NCBI RefSeq assembly: GCF_002220095.1
Contig: NZ_CP022372.1
Location: forward strand, 4,870,501-4,934,500
Source of the DNA: Bosea sp. AS-1
GTDB taxonomy: Bacteria; Pseudomonadota; Alphaproteobacteria; Rhizobiales; Beijerinckiaceae
DNA: 64,000 nucleotides
Reading direction: 5' to 3'
The notes under the pieces are model-generated. The model saw nothing but the letters and a program-made list of their open reading frames with translations, did no database searches and had not been told where the DNA came from. Position 1 is the first letter of the stretch; every line of letters starts with the position of its first letter. Below, piece after piece: positions 38,664 to 47,927 of the stretch. The translations under genes were made by a program, and so were the position numbers.

Positions 38664-40013
38664 TCAGGCAGCGCGGGAAGCTGCCAGCGCCGCCTCGATC
38701 GCCAGTCCCACGGCGAGGATGCACCGATCCTGTCCGCCGGCCCCCGCAACCATCAGGCCGACGGGCGCCTCTCCTTCACGATAGCAGGGCAGACTCGCGG
38801 CGCAGCCGTCGAGGAAGTTGATCAGGGTGGAGTTGCGCAGGATCAGCAGGTTCGTCGCGCCATAGACGGCCTCTTCGGCCAAATCGGTGATCCGTGGTGC
38901 GACGACCGGCACCGTCGGCATCACCAGCGCATCGAAGCCGGCGAGCCGGTCCTCGACGGCCATGATCCAGCTTTGGCGGGCGGCCACGAGATCGAGATAA
39001 TCTGCCAGCGCCATCTCGGCCCCACGCTGGATGCGAACCAGCACGCGCGGGTCATAGCGGTCTCCCGCCTTGGCGATCAGCGCGCGATGCCAGTGCCAGG
39101 CCTCGGCGCCGGCGAAGCTACCCCTGGACTGCAAACCGGCGAGCGTGGCGAATTCCGGCACGGCGATCTCGGTGATGCGGGCGCCCTCTCGCGACAGCGT
39201 CTTGAGCGCACGCCGGAAGGCAGTGGCGACGGTCTCGTCCATGCCGTCGAGTGCGAGCGTGGTCGGCACCGCCAGGCGCAAGCCGGCGAGCCCGGCCGGC
39301 GCGGGAACGCTTTCGCCGGAGCCCGACAGCACCGCATCGAGAAGCGCGCAGCAGGAAAGGCTCGGCGCCAGCGGGCCGATCGAATCGAGGCTGGTCGAGA
39401 GCGGCAGGCAGCCTTCGCGTGGCACGCGGCGCGCCGTCGGCTTGAAACCCGTGATACCGCACAGGGCCGAGGGAATCCGGACCGAGCCGCCGGTATCCGT
39501 GCCAATGGCCGCAGCCGCCATGTCGTCGGTCACCGAAACGGCCGCGCCCGAGGAGGAGCCGCCCGGGATGCGGCCGCTGGCACGGTCGAACGGGTTGAGC
39601 GGCGTGCCGTAATGCGGGTTGATGCCGAGACCCGAGAAGGCGAACTCGGTCATGTTGGTGCGGCCGACCAGCACGACGCCGGCAGCCAGGAGCCTGTCCA
39701 CGATCGCCGCATTCGCCGTCGCGACCGGCGCTCCGTCGAGGGCGACGCTGCCAGCCTTGGTCGTCTCGCCCGCGACGTCGAAAAGATCCTTGATCGAGAT
39801 CGGCAACCCTTCCAGCGGCGAGCGGACGAAGCCGGCCTTGCGCATGAGGTCGGAAGCCCGTGCTGCGGCCAGTGCCCTTTCACCGTAGAGGCTGGTGAAG
39901 ACGCGCGGCCCCTCGCCCGTGCCGGCGCGGGCCAAGGCGCCTTCCACCAGCGCCTCGGACGTGGTGCGCCCCGTGGAGAGCGCATCCTGCAGGGCGGAGA
40001 GGGTCTCAGTCAT
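38664..40013 (-). CDS. Amidase-signature family hydrolase
   Basis: The 449-aa enzyme has the Ser-cisSer-Lys triad: Lys75 (LPISIKDLFD), the GGSSSGAA loop at 151-158 and nucleophile Ser177 in GTDTGGSVRIP. Relatives hydrolyse aryl/alkyl amides, indoleacetamide, allophanate or act as GatA; the absence of gatB/gatC and the short C-terminus argue against GatA. It has no signal peptide and stands alone between dctA and an oppositely oriented aldose dehydrogenase gene. The substrate is not evident. Confidence 0.9.
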   Translation of the reverse strand: MTETLSALQDALSTGRTTSEALVEGALARAGTGEGPRVFTSLYGERALAAARASDLMRKAGFVRSPLEGLPISIKDLFDVAGETTKAGSVALDGAPVATANAAIVDRLLAAGVVLVGRTNMTEFAFSGLGINPHYGTPLNPFDRASGRIPGGSSSGAAVSVTDDMAAAAIGTDTGGSVRIPSALCGITGFKPTARRVPREGCLPLSTSLDSIGPLAPSLSCCALLDAVLSGSGESVPAPAGLAGLRLAVPTTLALDGMDETVATAFRRALKTLSREGARITEIAVPEFATLAGLQSRGSFAGAEAWHWHRALIAKAGDRYDPRVLVRIQRGAEMALADYLDLVAARQSWIMAVEDRLAGFDALVMPTVPVVAPRITDLAEEAVYGATNLLILRNSTLINFLDGCAASLPCYREGEAPVGLMVAGAGGQDRCILAVGLAIEAALAASRAA

Positions 40014-40141
40014 CGTCTGCTCGCAGTGGTTGCCGGCCGGGCCGGCTTTAGACCCCGAGGCCTAGCAGAGTCCCGGCGGGCGGGCGATTGATTTCCGCCA
40101 CGAACATGGTTTCCTGCGCCGCCGAAACATGCGGGGCTTCG

Positions 40142-41170
40142 ATGAGTCATCCAGAACAAGGCGTAACGGCGCCGGGCCGGCCGATCGCCGGCATGAAGCC
40201 CAGCCTCATCGGGTTCGGCGGCGCCCCGCTCGGCGACCTTTACGAGCATCTGGACGAGGGGATGGCGCAAGCCACGGTCGCGACGGCTCTCAAGGCCGGG
40301 ATCAATCTCGTCGACACCTCGCCGCTCTATGGCCACGGCCTTTCTGAGCACCGCATCGGAGCGGCTCTGCGAAGCGTGCCGCGCGACAGCGTCATCGTCT
40401 CGACCAAGGTCGGTCGCTGGATGAAGCCCGGTGCGCCGAAGACGGACGGCTCCGGCTATCGCGGCGGACTGCCGCATCCGGCGGTGATCGATTATTCCTA
40501 TGATGGCGCGATGCGTTCGCTGGAACAGTCGCTGCTCAGGCTCGGCACCGACCATGTCGACATCCTGCTGATCCACGACGTCGATGTCTGGACTCATGGC
40601 GACCAGATGGAGCGGCGCTTCGCCGAGGCGATGGACGGCGCCTATCGGGCCCTGGAGAAGCTGCGCGCCTCCGGCGCGGTGAAGGCGATCGGCGTCGGCG
40701 TCAACGAGGTCGAAATGTGCGAGCGCTTCGCCCGCGCCGGTGATTTCGACGTGATGATGCTGGCGGGGCGCTATTCGCTGCTGGAACAGGGGGCGCTCGA
40801 CGGCTTCCTGCCGCTGGCGCTGCAGAAAAACATCGCCGTGATGCTGGCCGGCGTCTTCAATTCCGGCATCCTCGCCACCGGCGCCCGCCCCGGCGCCTAC
40901 TACAACTACCAGCCCGCCCCACCCGAGATCCTTGCCAAAGTCGCGCGGATCGAAGAGGTCTGCGCCGCGTACGGCGTGGCTCTGCCGCAAGCGGCGCTCG
41001 CCTTCGCCGCCGCCCATCCGGCGGTCGCGACCGTCGTGCTCGGCGCCGTGACGCCAGAGGAGATCCTGCGCAATCTCGACCTGGTCGCGCACCCTACACC
41101 TGCGGCTCTCTGGCATGATCTCAAGGCCGAAAAGCTCATCCCTGACCACGCCCCGGTATCGACATGCTGA
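40142..41170 (+). CDS. Aldo/keto reductase, L-fucose/D-threo-aldose 1-dehydrogenase type
   Basis: The 342-aa NAD(P)-dependent oxidoreductase has the catalytic tetrad Asp58, Tyr63 (DTSPLYGHGLSEHRIG), Lys89 (STKVGRW) and His145 (LLIHDVDVWTHG). These segments are characteristic of D-threo-aldose (fucose) dehydrogenases that oxidise the sugar to its lactone. ATG 40142 is chosen because family similarity starts shortly after; the frame is open 18 codons further. It overlaps the following fucU-type gene by seven bases, which strongly supports a deoxysugar-like substrate. Confidence 0.88.
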   Translation: MSHPEQGVTAPGRPIAGMKPSLIGFGGAPLGDLYEHLDEGMAQATVATALKAGINLVDTSPLYGHGLSEHRIGAALRSVPRDSVIVSTKVGRWMKPGAPKTDGSGYRGGLPHPAVIDYSYDGAMRSLEQSLLRLGTDHVDILLIHDVDVWTHGDQMERRFAEAMDGAYRALEKLRASGAVKAIGVGVNEVEMCERFARAGDFDVMMLAGRYSLLEQGALDGFLPLALQKNIAVMLAGVFNSGILATGARPGAYYNYQPAPPEILAKVARIEEVCAAYGVALPQAALAFAAAHPAVATVVLGAVTPEEILRNLDLVAHPTPAALWHDLKAEKLIPDHAPVSTC

Positions 41171-41610
41171 AGACCATCGACCCGATCCTCGGTCCCGACC
41201 TGCTCTGGCTGCTCGCCGCGATGGGGCATGGGGACGATCTCGCCGTGGTCGACGCCAACCACCCGGCCGAAACGATCGCGCGGGCGACGACCTCGGGGCG
41301 GATCGTCCGCCTGCCTGGACTCGCGATGGCCGAGGTGGTGCGCGCCATTCTGACCGTGCTGCCGATCGACGACTTCGAGCCCGAACCGATCCGCCGCATG
41401 CTGGTGGTCGGCGATGCCGCAGCCGTGCCGGCGGTGCAAGAGGAGGTCGAGGCCATGGTCGCGGCATCGCAGGCCGCGCCGACGCCGCTGCCGGGCATCG
41501 AGCGCTTCGCCTTCTACGAGGCCGCACGCAAGGCCTTCGGCGTCGTGCAGGTCGGCGACGCCCGGCCCTATGGCTGCTTCCTGCTCAGGAAGGGCGTGAT
41601 CGCCGGCTGA
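41164..41610 (+). CDS. fucU: FucU/RbsD-family sugar mutarotase
   Basis: The 148-aa protein starts MLKTIDPILGPDLLWLLAAMGHGDDLAVVDANHP in outline, with the conserved His22 (AMGHGD) of the FucU/RbsD family, and ends in YGCFLLRKGVI. It interconverts sugar anomers, supplying the form used by the dehydrogenase encoded just upstream. Overlap with that gene indicates translational coupling. L-fucose is the best-known substrate, but other aldoses are possible. Confidence 0.9.
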   Translation: MLKTIDPILGPDLLWLLAAMGHGDDLAVVDANHPAETIARATTSGRIVRLPGLAMAEVVRAILTVLPIDDFEPEPIRRMLVVGDAAAVPAVQEEVEAMVAASQAAPTPLPGIERFAFYEAARKAFGVVQVGDARPYGCFLLRKGVIAG

Positions 41611-41633
41611 GACCGGCAATCAGGCACTCTTCA

Positions 41634-42332
41634 TCAGATCGACTTGGTCACGCCGCCATCGACACGGATGTTCTGGCCGGTGATGTAGCCGGCATCGGCC
41701 GAGAGCAGGAAGGCGACCGTGCCCGCGATCTCGTCGGCGCTGCCATAGCGCTGCATCGGCACGCTCCCACGGCGCGCATCGGTCGCCGGCAGGCTGTCGA
41801 TCCAGCCCGGCTGGACATTGTTGATGCGGATGTTGTCGGCCGCATATTTGTCCGCATAGATCTTGGTGAAGGTGGCGAGCCCGGCGCGCGCCATCGCCGA
41901 GGTCGGGAACATGTCGCTCGGCTCGAAGGCCCAGGCGGTCGAGATGTTCACGATCGCTCCGGACTTCTGCTGCTGCATCACCGGCGTGACCAGCCGGATC
42001 GGCCGGACCGCGCTGAGGAAATAGACGTCGAGGCCCTTGTGCCAATCCTCGTCGGTCAGTTCGACGATCGGCGCGCGAGGCCCGTGGCCGGCGCTGTTGA
42101 CCAGCGCATCGATCCGGCCCCAGCGATCAAGTGTCGCGTCGACGAGCCGCTTCACGTCGTCATTGGACTGGTTGGAGCCGGTGACGCCTAGACCACCCAG
42201 TTCGGCCGCCAGCGCCTCGCCCTTCCCCGAGGAGGACAGGATCGCGACGCGATAGCCGTCCCTCGCCAGCCGCCGCGCCGTGCTCGCTCCCATGCCGCTG
42301 CCGCCGGCGGTGACGATCGCTACCTTTTCCAT
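41634..42332 (-). CDS. Short-chain dehydrogenase/reductase lacking the YxxxK motif
   Basis: The 232-aa Rossmann protein has a cofactor motif TAGGSGMG at the N-terminus, NSAGHG in place of NNAG, Ser131 (NISTAWA) and a C-terminal GQNIRVDGGVTKSI. Where active SDRs have Y-x-x-x-K, this one reads S145-A-M-A-R149 (PTSAMARAGLATFTK). It therefore lacks both the catalytic Tyr and Lys and is either catalytically different or a binding protein. It lies 118 bp downstream of the GH31 gene on the same strand and faces fucU. Confidence 0.85.
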   Translation of the reverse strand: MEKVAIVTAGGSGMGASTARRLARDGYRVAILSSSGKGEALAAELGGLGVTGSNQSNDDVKRLVDATLDRWGRIDALVNSAGHGPRAPIVELTDEDWHKGLDVYFLSAVRPIRLVTPVMQQQKSGAIVNISTAWAFEPSDMFPTSAMARAGLATFTKIYADKYAADNIRINNVQPGWIDSLPATDARRGSVPMQRYGSADEIAGTVAFLLSADAGYITGQNIRVDGGVTKSI

Positions 42333-42449
42333 GCCCTGCTCCCAAGCCTGATCACTGTGAGGCGACTATATTTGAGCGGTGCCGGAGCGCGGCGCCACTG
42401 CAAAGCTGCATGGACGGCTTGCAAAGTCGCGCGGCGGGTTCCGGATCGC

Positions 42450-44732
42450 TCAGACGCCTTCGCCGATCTGCCGAATGGCGATCCGGTCGATGAAGGGCGC
42501 ATCCGCCCCCTCCTGATGGATCTCGATCTCGCCGTCGCGGACCTGGAAGCGGATAAGCGTCCCGCCGGCGCCGCGCCAGTCGACCGTCTCGCCATCGTCC
42601 TCGTAGAGCTCACCGGTCGCGCCTTCGACCAGCCCGCAGACCAGAACCTCGCGCAGATCGCCAATGCCGGCGGGATCGCCGAGCGGGATCAAGGCGCCAG
42701 CTCGCACGAAGACCGGCAGGCGACCAAGCGGCGCCGACACAGTCACGACAGCGCTACCTGCGAAATGCTGACCCGTATGCCAGTCATACCAGCCACCTGC
42801 ATGCTCCGGCAGGTAGACGCTGCGCTCGCGGGTCCCCTCCTCCAGCACCGGCGCCACCAACACGTCCGGCCCGAGCATGAAGGCATCGTCGATCTTCACG
42901 GCCGCCGCATCCTGCGGGAAATCCCAGAGCAGCGGGCGGATCGCCGGCGTGCCGTCGCGGCTGGCGCGCCACATCAGCGTGTAGAGATAGGGCATCAGTC
43001 GGTAGCGCAGCGCAATCGCCTCACGCACCTGCGGCACCATCTCCGGATACATCCAGGGCAGGTTGACGACGCCGTCGTCGTTCCAGGAGTTCATCACCAT
43101 GCGCGGCCAGAGCGAGCAGAACTCGTTGAAGCGCACGAAGAGCTCGGGGCCGGGCGTCGGGCCGTGGAAGCCGCCGACATCGTGGCCGATCGAGAACATC
43201 CCCGACAGGCTCATGTTGAGGCCTTGCGTCAGGTTGTAGCGCAGCGTCTTCCAAGCGGTCTCGTTGTCGCCCGACCAGGTCTGGGCGTATCGCGAGATGC
43301 CGGCGCAGCCGCCGCGCGTGATCGCATATTGCCGCTTGCCAGGCTCGCGATCGGCCTGCGCCTGATAGGAAAGCTTGGTCATCAGCAGCGCCTGCGCAGG
43401 ACGTGCCAGAGCCTGCCGGAACGGACGCCCATCGCCGTCGCAGACAGCGTCCTCGTCCCAGATCTCGTATTCGTTGTTGTCGTTCCAGACCGTGGTGAAA
43501 CCGTAGTCGAGCAATGCGGTCTCGATGCCATTGCGCCACCAGGCGCGGCCCTTCGGATGGGTGAAGTCGAGATGGAAGCCGAGCCCGTCCCAGAACTGGG
43601 CGACGGCCGGTTCACCGGTCTGGCCATCCTTGACCAGGAAACCGCCGTCCAGCGTTTCCTTCAGCCGCGGATGATCGTCGAGCAGGCAGGGCTTGAGATT
43701 CGCGACCGTGAAGATGCCGACATCGTTCAGACGCTGCATCGTTGCCTTAGGGTCCGGAAACTTGTCGCGGTTCCAGTTGAAGGCATAGCGGCGATGGCCG
43801 ATCTGGGTGTAGCCCGAGCCGAAATGGAACGAGTCGCAGGGAATGCGATGCGTCTCGAGCTTGCCGATGAAGTCGCTGATGCGGGCATCGGCGTCAGGCG
43901 CGTCGGCAATCGCCATCGAGGTTACGCCGAAGCCGAAGGACCAGAGTGGCGCGAAAGCCTGCCCGCCGGTCAACCAGGAGAAGCGCCTGACCACATCCGG
44001 AACGGTGGGGCCGGCAATGACATAGTAGTCGAGGTCGCCGTCATCGCCTTTCCAGGAGCGGAACAGGCCGTGATAGTTATCGAGCGTGCAGCCGAAATCG
44101 ACGCTGCCGGTCGAGAGGTTGTCGTAATAGACGCCGTGGGCGCCGGCCGGCCCGTCGACGATGAAGAAGGGCAGCATCTTGTAGAGCGGGTCCGACAATT
44201 CGGCATCGAAGCCGCAGGGATCGACCGCATCGATGGCGAAGCGGCGGCCGGTGCGGTCGAGCGGACCGGCCTTGTCACCCAGGCCATAGTGGCGCTCGTG
44301 ATAATCCCGCGCCATGAAATGGGCGAGCGCGCCGGTGCGCGGCGAAACCAGATAGGCCTGCGTCGCCCGGTCCTGCAGGAAGGGCTTGTCCTCGCCCTGG
44401 CGGCGCCAGGCGATGCCGAAGGGCGAGAGCGTGACCTCGGCCGTGAGCCCCGCTCCGGCAACCACGACCTTGTCCGCAGAGGCGCGAATATCGGTCTTGG
44501 GTCCGGTGAAACCGGAGAGATCGTCGCGCGGACGTCCCTCATAGGGCGGCTCCAGCCCGCCGGGCGCGATCGACCAGCCGCGGTCGAGCCGGTAGCCGTG
44601 CTGCGGCTTCAGCGTCACCCGGCCGATATCGCCTTCGAGGATGCGCACAGTGAGCGTGTAGCCGAGACCGATGTCGAACAGGGCTGCTTCACCGTCGCGG
44701 CCGAGATAGCGGCCTTGCGTGAGGGCTTTCAT
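42450..44732 (-). CDS. Glycoside hydrolase family 31 alpha-glycosidase
   Basis: The 760-aa cytoplasmic (no signal peptide) enzyme has a GH31 N-terminal beta-sandwich, a catalytic barrel with nucleophile Asp418 in VWNDNNEYEIWDED and acid/base Asp489 in TWSGDNE, and a C-terminal beta domain. Other family blocks are HYGLGDKAGPLDRTGRR and FWDGLGFHLDFTHP. GH31 includes alpha-glucosidases, alpha-xylosidases and related enzymes; specificity cannot be fixed here. It follows the sugar ABC ATPase gene by 20 bp, so it probably processes oligosaccharides after import. Confidence 0.93.
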   Translation of the reverse strand: MKALTQGRYLGRDGEAALFDIGLGYTLTVRILEGDIGRVTLKPQHGYRLDRGWSIAPGGLEPPYEGRPRDDLSGFTGPKTDIRASADKVVVAGAGLTAEVTLSPFGIAWRRQGEDKPFLQDRATQAYLVSPRTGALAHFMARDYHERHYGLGDKAGPLDRTGRRFAIDAVDPCGFDAELSDPLYKMLPFFIVDGPAGAHGVYYDNLSTGSVDFGCTLDNYHGLFRSWKGDDGDLDYYVIAGPTVPDVVRRFSWLTGGQAFAPLWSFGFGVTSMAIADAPDADARISDFIGKLETHRIPCDSFHFGSGYTQIGHRRYAFNWNRDKFPDPKATMQRLNDVGIFTVANLKPCLLDDHPRLKETLDGGFLVKDGQTGEPAVAQFWDGLGFHLDFTHPKGRAWWRNGIETALLDYGFTTVWNDNNEYEIWDEDAVCDGDGRPFRQALARPAQALLMTKLSYQAQADREPGKRQYAITRGGCAGISRYAQTWSGDNETAWKTLRYNLTQGLNMSLSGMFSIGHDVGGFHGPTPGPELFVRFNEFCSLWPRMVMNSWNDDGVVNLPWMYPEMVPQVREAIALRYRLMPYLYTLMWRASRDGTPAIRPLLWDFPQDAAAVKIDDAFMLGPDVLVAPVLEEGTRERSVYLPEHAGGWYDWHTGQHFAGSAVVTVSAPLGRLPVFVRAGALIPLGDPAGIGDLREVLVCGLVEGATGELYEDDGETVDWRGAGGTLIRFQVRDGEIEIHQEGADAPFIDRIAIRQIGEGV

Positions 44733-44752
44733 GGAATCTCTCTCGGCAGTCT

Positions 44753-45820
44753 CTAAGGCCGGATCGCCCGGCCGGCTTCATCGAACAGGTGCAGGCTCCG
44801 CTGCGGGAAGGCGAGTGCGACGTCGTGGCCGCGCTCATGCTCGCTCTGGCCATCGAGCCTGAGCGTCATCTGCGGCAGGCCGGCGCTTGTCCCATAGAGA
44901 TAGCTCTCGCCGCCGAGCCGCTCGACGAGATCGATCGACAGCGGCAGCCCCTGGCCTTGCGGCGCCAGCGCCAGATGCTCGGGGCGGATGCCGAGCGTGA
45001 CCTTGCTGCTGACAGCAAGATTGCCGGTGGCGCACGCGACTTCGTGGCGACTTTCGCCCAGCGAGACCTTGCCGACGGCGACGACGCTCCCGGGCAGCAG
45101 GTTCATGCGCGGCGAGCCGATGAAGCCGGCGACGAAGAGATTGTCTGGGCGGTTGTAGAGCTCGAGCGGCGTCCCGACCTGCTCGATGCGACCGCCTTGC
45201 AGCACGACGATGCGGTCGGCGAGCGTCATCGCCTCGACCTGATCGTGCGTGACGTAGATCATCGTGCCGCCGATCTCACCATGGAGCGCGGCAAGCTCCT
45301 TGCGGGTGGCGACGCGCAGCTCCGCGTCAAGGTTCGAAAGGGGCTCGTCGAACAAGAAGATTTTTGGATCGCGCACGATGGCGCGGCCGATGGCAACGCG
45401 CTGGCGCTGGCCGCCGGAGAGCGCCTTGGGCTTGCGGTCGAGATAATCGGTGAGGCGCAGCATTCCGGCCGCGCGCTTCACGCGCTTCTCGATCTCGTCG
45501 CGCTTGAAGCCCATGTTCTCCAGCGCGAAGGCCATGTTCGCGTAGACGCTCATATGCGGGTACAGCGCATAGGACTGAAACACCATGGCGAGCCCGCGTT
45601 CGGAGGCCGGCAAATGGGTGGCGTCAGTGCCATCGATCGCGATCGTGCCGCCGGTGATCTCCTCCAGACCCGCGATCGAGCGCAGCAGGGTCGACTTGCC
45701 ACAGCCGGAAGGACCGACGAAGACGACGAACTCGCCATCGGCGACGTCGAGATCGATGCCGTGCAGCACCGTCGTCGCGCCATAGGCCTTGCGGACGCCG
45801 GAGAGCTTCAGTTCGGCCAT
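44753..45820 (-). CDS. MalK/UgpC-type sugar ABC ATPase
   Basis: The 355-aa ATPase has Walker [17 protein letters not shown], signature LSGGQRQRVAIGRAI, Walker B IFLFDEPLSNLDAELR and a C-terminal regulatory OB-fold domain (from about residue 240, FIGSPRMNLLPGSV). It energises the two permeases upstream in the same operon. Confidence 0.94.
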   Translation of the reverse strand: MAELKLSGVRKAYGATTVLHGIDLDVADGEFVVFVGPSGCGKSTLLRSIAGLEEITGGTIAIDGTDATHLPASERGLAMVFQSYALYPHMSVYANMAFALENMGFKRDEIEKRVKRAAGMLRLTDYLDRKPKALSGGQRQRVAIGRAIVRDPKIFLFDEPLSNLDAELRVATRKELAALHGEIGGTMIYVTHDQVEAMTLADRIVVLQGGRIEQVGTPLELYNRPDNLFVAGFIGSPRMNLLPGSVVAVGKVSLGESRHEVACATGNLAVSSKVTLGIRPEHLALAPQGQGLPLSIDLVERLGGESYLYGTSAGLPQMTLRLDGQSEHERGHDVALAFPQRSLHLFDEAGRAIRP

Positions 45821-45836
45821 GCGGAACTCACTTCCC

Positions 45837-46904
45837 TCATTTCATGCCCGTATTGGCGATGCCTGTCGTGATGAAGCGCTGCAGGAAGACGAAGACCAGC
45901 GCGACCGGCAGCAGCGTTACCACGGTCATCGCCAGCAGATAGTGCCACTGCGTCTGGAGCTCGCCCTGGAAGGCGTTGAGGCCGATCTGGAGCGTGTAGG
46001 ATTCCGTCTTGGTCAGCACCGCCAGCGGCCAGAGGAACTCGTTCCAGCGCCACATGATCGAGAAGATCGCGAGCACGGCGAGAGCCGGCATGGCGAGCGG
46101 CATGACGATGCGCCAGTAGATCTGCCATTCCGAGGCCTTATCCATGCGGGCGGCCTCGATCAGGTCGCGCGGCAAGGTCAGCATGTACTGGCGCAGCAGG
46201 AAGACGCCGGTCGGCGTCGCGGCGCCCGGCAGGATCACCGCCCAGAGCGAATTGACGAGGCCGAGCTTGGTGATGACCAGATAGACCGGCACGAGGATGA
46301 TCGTGATCGGGATCATCAGCGTGCCGATGACCATCAGCATCACCGCCGTCTTGCCGCGGAATTCGTAGATCGAGAGCGCATAGGCCGCCATCGAATTGAT
46401 GATCAGCGTGATGATCGTGGCCACCAGCGTGACGAAGACCGAGTTCCACAGGAAGCGCATGAAGGCGAAGCGCTCCAGCGGCTCGGTATAGTTCTCGGTC
46501 GCGAGCTTGAACTCGCGCACGGGAGTGCGCTTGTCTATCGGCACGCGGATGATCTCGCCGGGCTTGGCAGGATCGATCATCTGCGCCTGGATGCCGACGC
46601 GCCGGACCTGTGCCAGCACGCGCTTGCTGCCGTCCGGCATCTCGACCTCGAAGAGCGGCAGGGGCTGCGACTGGCCGGGCACCGTCACCTCCTTCTGCGA
46701 CATCGGCAGCAGCGAGGGCGGGAATTCGAGCAGACCGGCCTGGGTCTTAAACGAGGACAGGCCGAGCCAGAGCACCGGGCCGAACATCAGCACGACGCCG
46801 AGCAGGAGATAGGCATAGGCGGCGATATCGGTCCAATGCCAGCGGCCCGGCTTGCGCCTGGCGGCCATCATGCGGGTCAGCCTGTTGCCGTCGACCTGAC
46901 TCAT
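45837..46904 (-). CDS. Sugar ABC permease, MalG-like with large periplasmic insert
   Basis: The 355-aa permease has a first helix at about 27-50 (AAYAYLLLGVVLMFGPVLWLGLS in outline). An extra ~90-residue hydrophilic segment follows (about 58-150, containing PGQSQPLPLFEVEMPDG and KRVLAQVRRVGIQAQ). The core permease domain has the EAA-type motif EAARMDKASEWQIYWRIVMPL and ends in FVFLQRFITTGIANTGMK. The insert lies between the first two helices, presumably in the periplasm, as in some alpha-glucoside transporters. It overlaps the other permease gene by four bases. Confidence 0.92.
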   Translation of the reverse strand: MSQVDGNRLTRMMAARRKPGRWHWTDIAAYAYLLLGVVLMFGPVLWLGLSSFKTQAGLLEFPPSLLPMSQKEVTVPGQSQPLPLFEVEMPDGSKRVLAQVRRVGIQAQMIDPAKPGEIIRVPIDKRTPVREFKLATENYTEPLERFAFMRFLWNSVFVTLVATIITLIINSMAAYALSIYEFRGKTAVMLMVIGTLMIPITIILVPVYLVITKLGLVNSLWAVILPGAATPTGVFLLRQYMLTLPRDLIEAARMDKASEWQIYWRIVMPLAMPALAVLAIFSIMWRWNEFLWPLAVLTKTESYTLQIGLNAFQGELQTQWHYLLAMTVVTLLPVALVFVFLQRFITTGIANTGMK

Positions 46905-47923
46905 GCGGCCCCCTTGCGGCGGCTTGCCGCGAGCTGGGCCAGCGTCAGCGCGAAGAGCACCACGCCGAGCACGACGGAGGCTGCGGCCGCCAGGCCGAAA
47001 TTCTGGACCTGATTGGCGAAGGCTGTCTCATAGATGTAGTGCACGATCATCAGCGTCGCGGTGCCAGGGCCGCCGCCGGTCAGGACGAAGACCTCGTCGA
47101 AGGTCTGCACGCCGCGGATCAGCGCGAGCACGATCACCACGATCATGTTCGGCCAGAGCAGCGGCAGAGTGATGCGCCAGAACACGCGCCAGCGCGGCGT
47201 CGCATCCATCTCGGCGGCTTCATAGAGATCGGCGGGAATGGCCTGCAATCCGGCGAGCAGGATCAGCGTGTAGAAGCCCATATGGGCCCAGATCGAGACG
47301 AAGACGATCCAGAACATCGCCCAGCTCGGATCGACCAGGAAGAGGATGCGCTCGCCGCCGAGCGAGGTGATCGCGGCGTTGAGCAGGCCGTCGCGCTGCA
47401 GGATCCATTTCCAGGTCAGCGCAACCACGACCGGCGAAAGCAGAACCGGGAAGAAATAAACCGCGCGGAAGAAGCCGCGCGCCCGGATTTTCATGTTCAG
47501 CACGACGGCGGTCAGCAGCGAGAACAGCACCATCGCCGTCACCTGGAAGACGGTGAAGCGAGCGGTGTTGGATACGCCGCGCCAAAAGTGGTCCTCGCGG
47601 CAGGACGAGGGATCGAGAAACGAGCCGCAATCGAAGAGATAGGCGTATTGCTGCGCCCCGACATAAGGGCGCTCGCTCGGGAACAGCCCCGCTCCGCCCG
47701 TCACCGAGAAGATGAAGTTGATGACGAGGGGCAGGAAGACGAAGAGCCAGAAGAAGGCGAGATTGGGCAGGATGAAGACATAGGCCATCCGCCGCTCACC
47801 GATCAGGCGCTGGAGCGCCTGCATCGGCCAATCGACGAGCCGCATGAGGAGCGCGAGCGGCGCGGCCAGAAGGCCGGCACCGCCCGCGCCATCCCGGCGC
47901 GGCTTTGTCTCCGCGGAGGCCAT
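46901..47923 (-). CDS. Sugar ABC permease, MalF/UgpA-like
   Basis: The 340-aa permease has the EAA motif EAAEMDATPRWRVFWRITLPLLWP and six predicted helices beginning at MAYVFILPNLAFFWLFVFLPLV. A periplasmic loop after the first helix has two cysteines (FDCGSFLDPSSCRED). It lies four bases after the SBP stop and pairs with the overlapping MalG-like gene. Confidence 0.93.
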   Translation of the reverse strand: MASAETKPRRDGAGGAGLLAAPLALLMRLVDWPMQALQRLIGERRMAYVFILPNLAFFWLFVFLPLVINFIFSVTGGAGLFPSERPYVGAQQYAYLFDCGSFLDPSSCREDHFWRGVSNTARFTVFQVTAMVLFSLLTAVVLNMKIRARGFFRAVYFFPVLLSPVVVALTWKWILQRDGLLNAAITSLGGERILFLVDPSWAMFWIVFVSIWAHMGFYTLILLAGLQAIPADLYEAAEMDATPRWRVFWRITLPLLWPNMIVVIVLALIRGVQTFDEVFVLTGGGPGTATLMIVHYIYETAFANQVQNFGLAAAASVVLGVVLFALTLAQLAASRRKGAA

Positions 47924-47927
47924 GGTC

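Noticed and set aside
42357..44756. A 799-codon open frame antisense to the GH31 gene, and similar long ones at 32008-33618 and 51181-53796
   Set aside because: All are shadows of genes with conserved catalytic or binding motifs; translations are Arg/Ala/Asp-rich and low in pattern.
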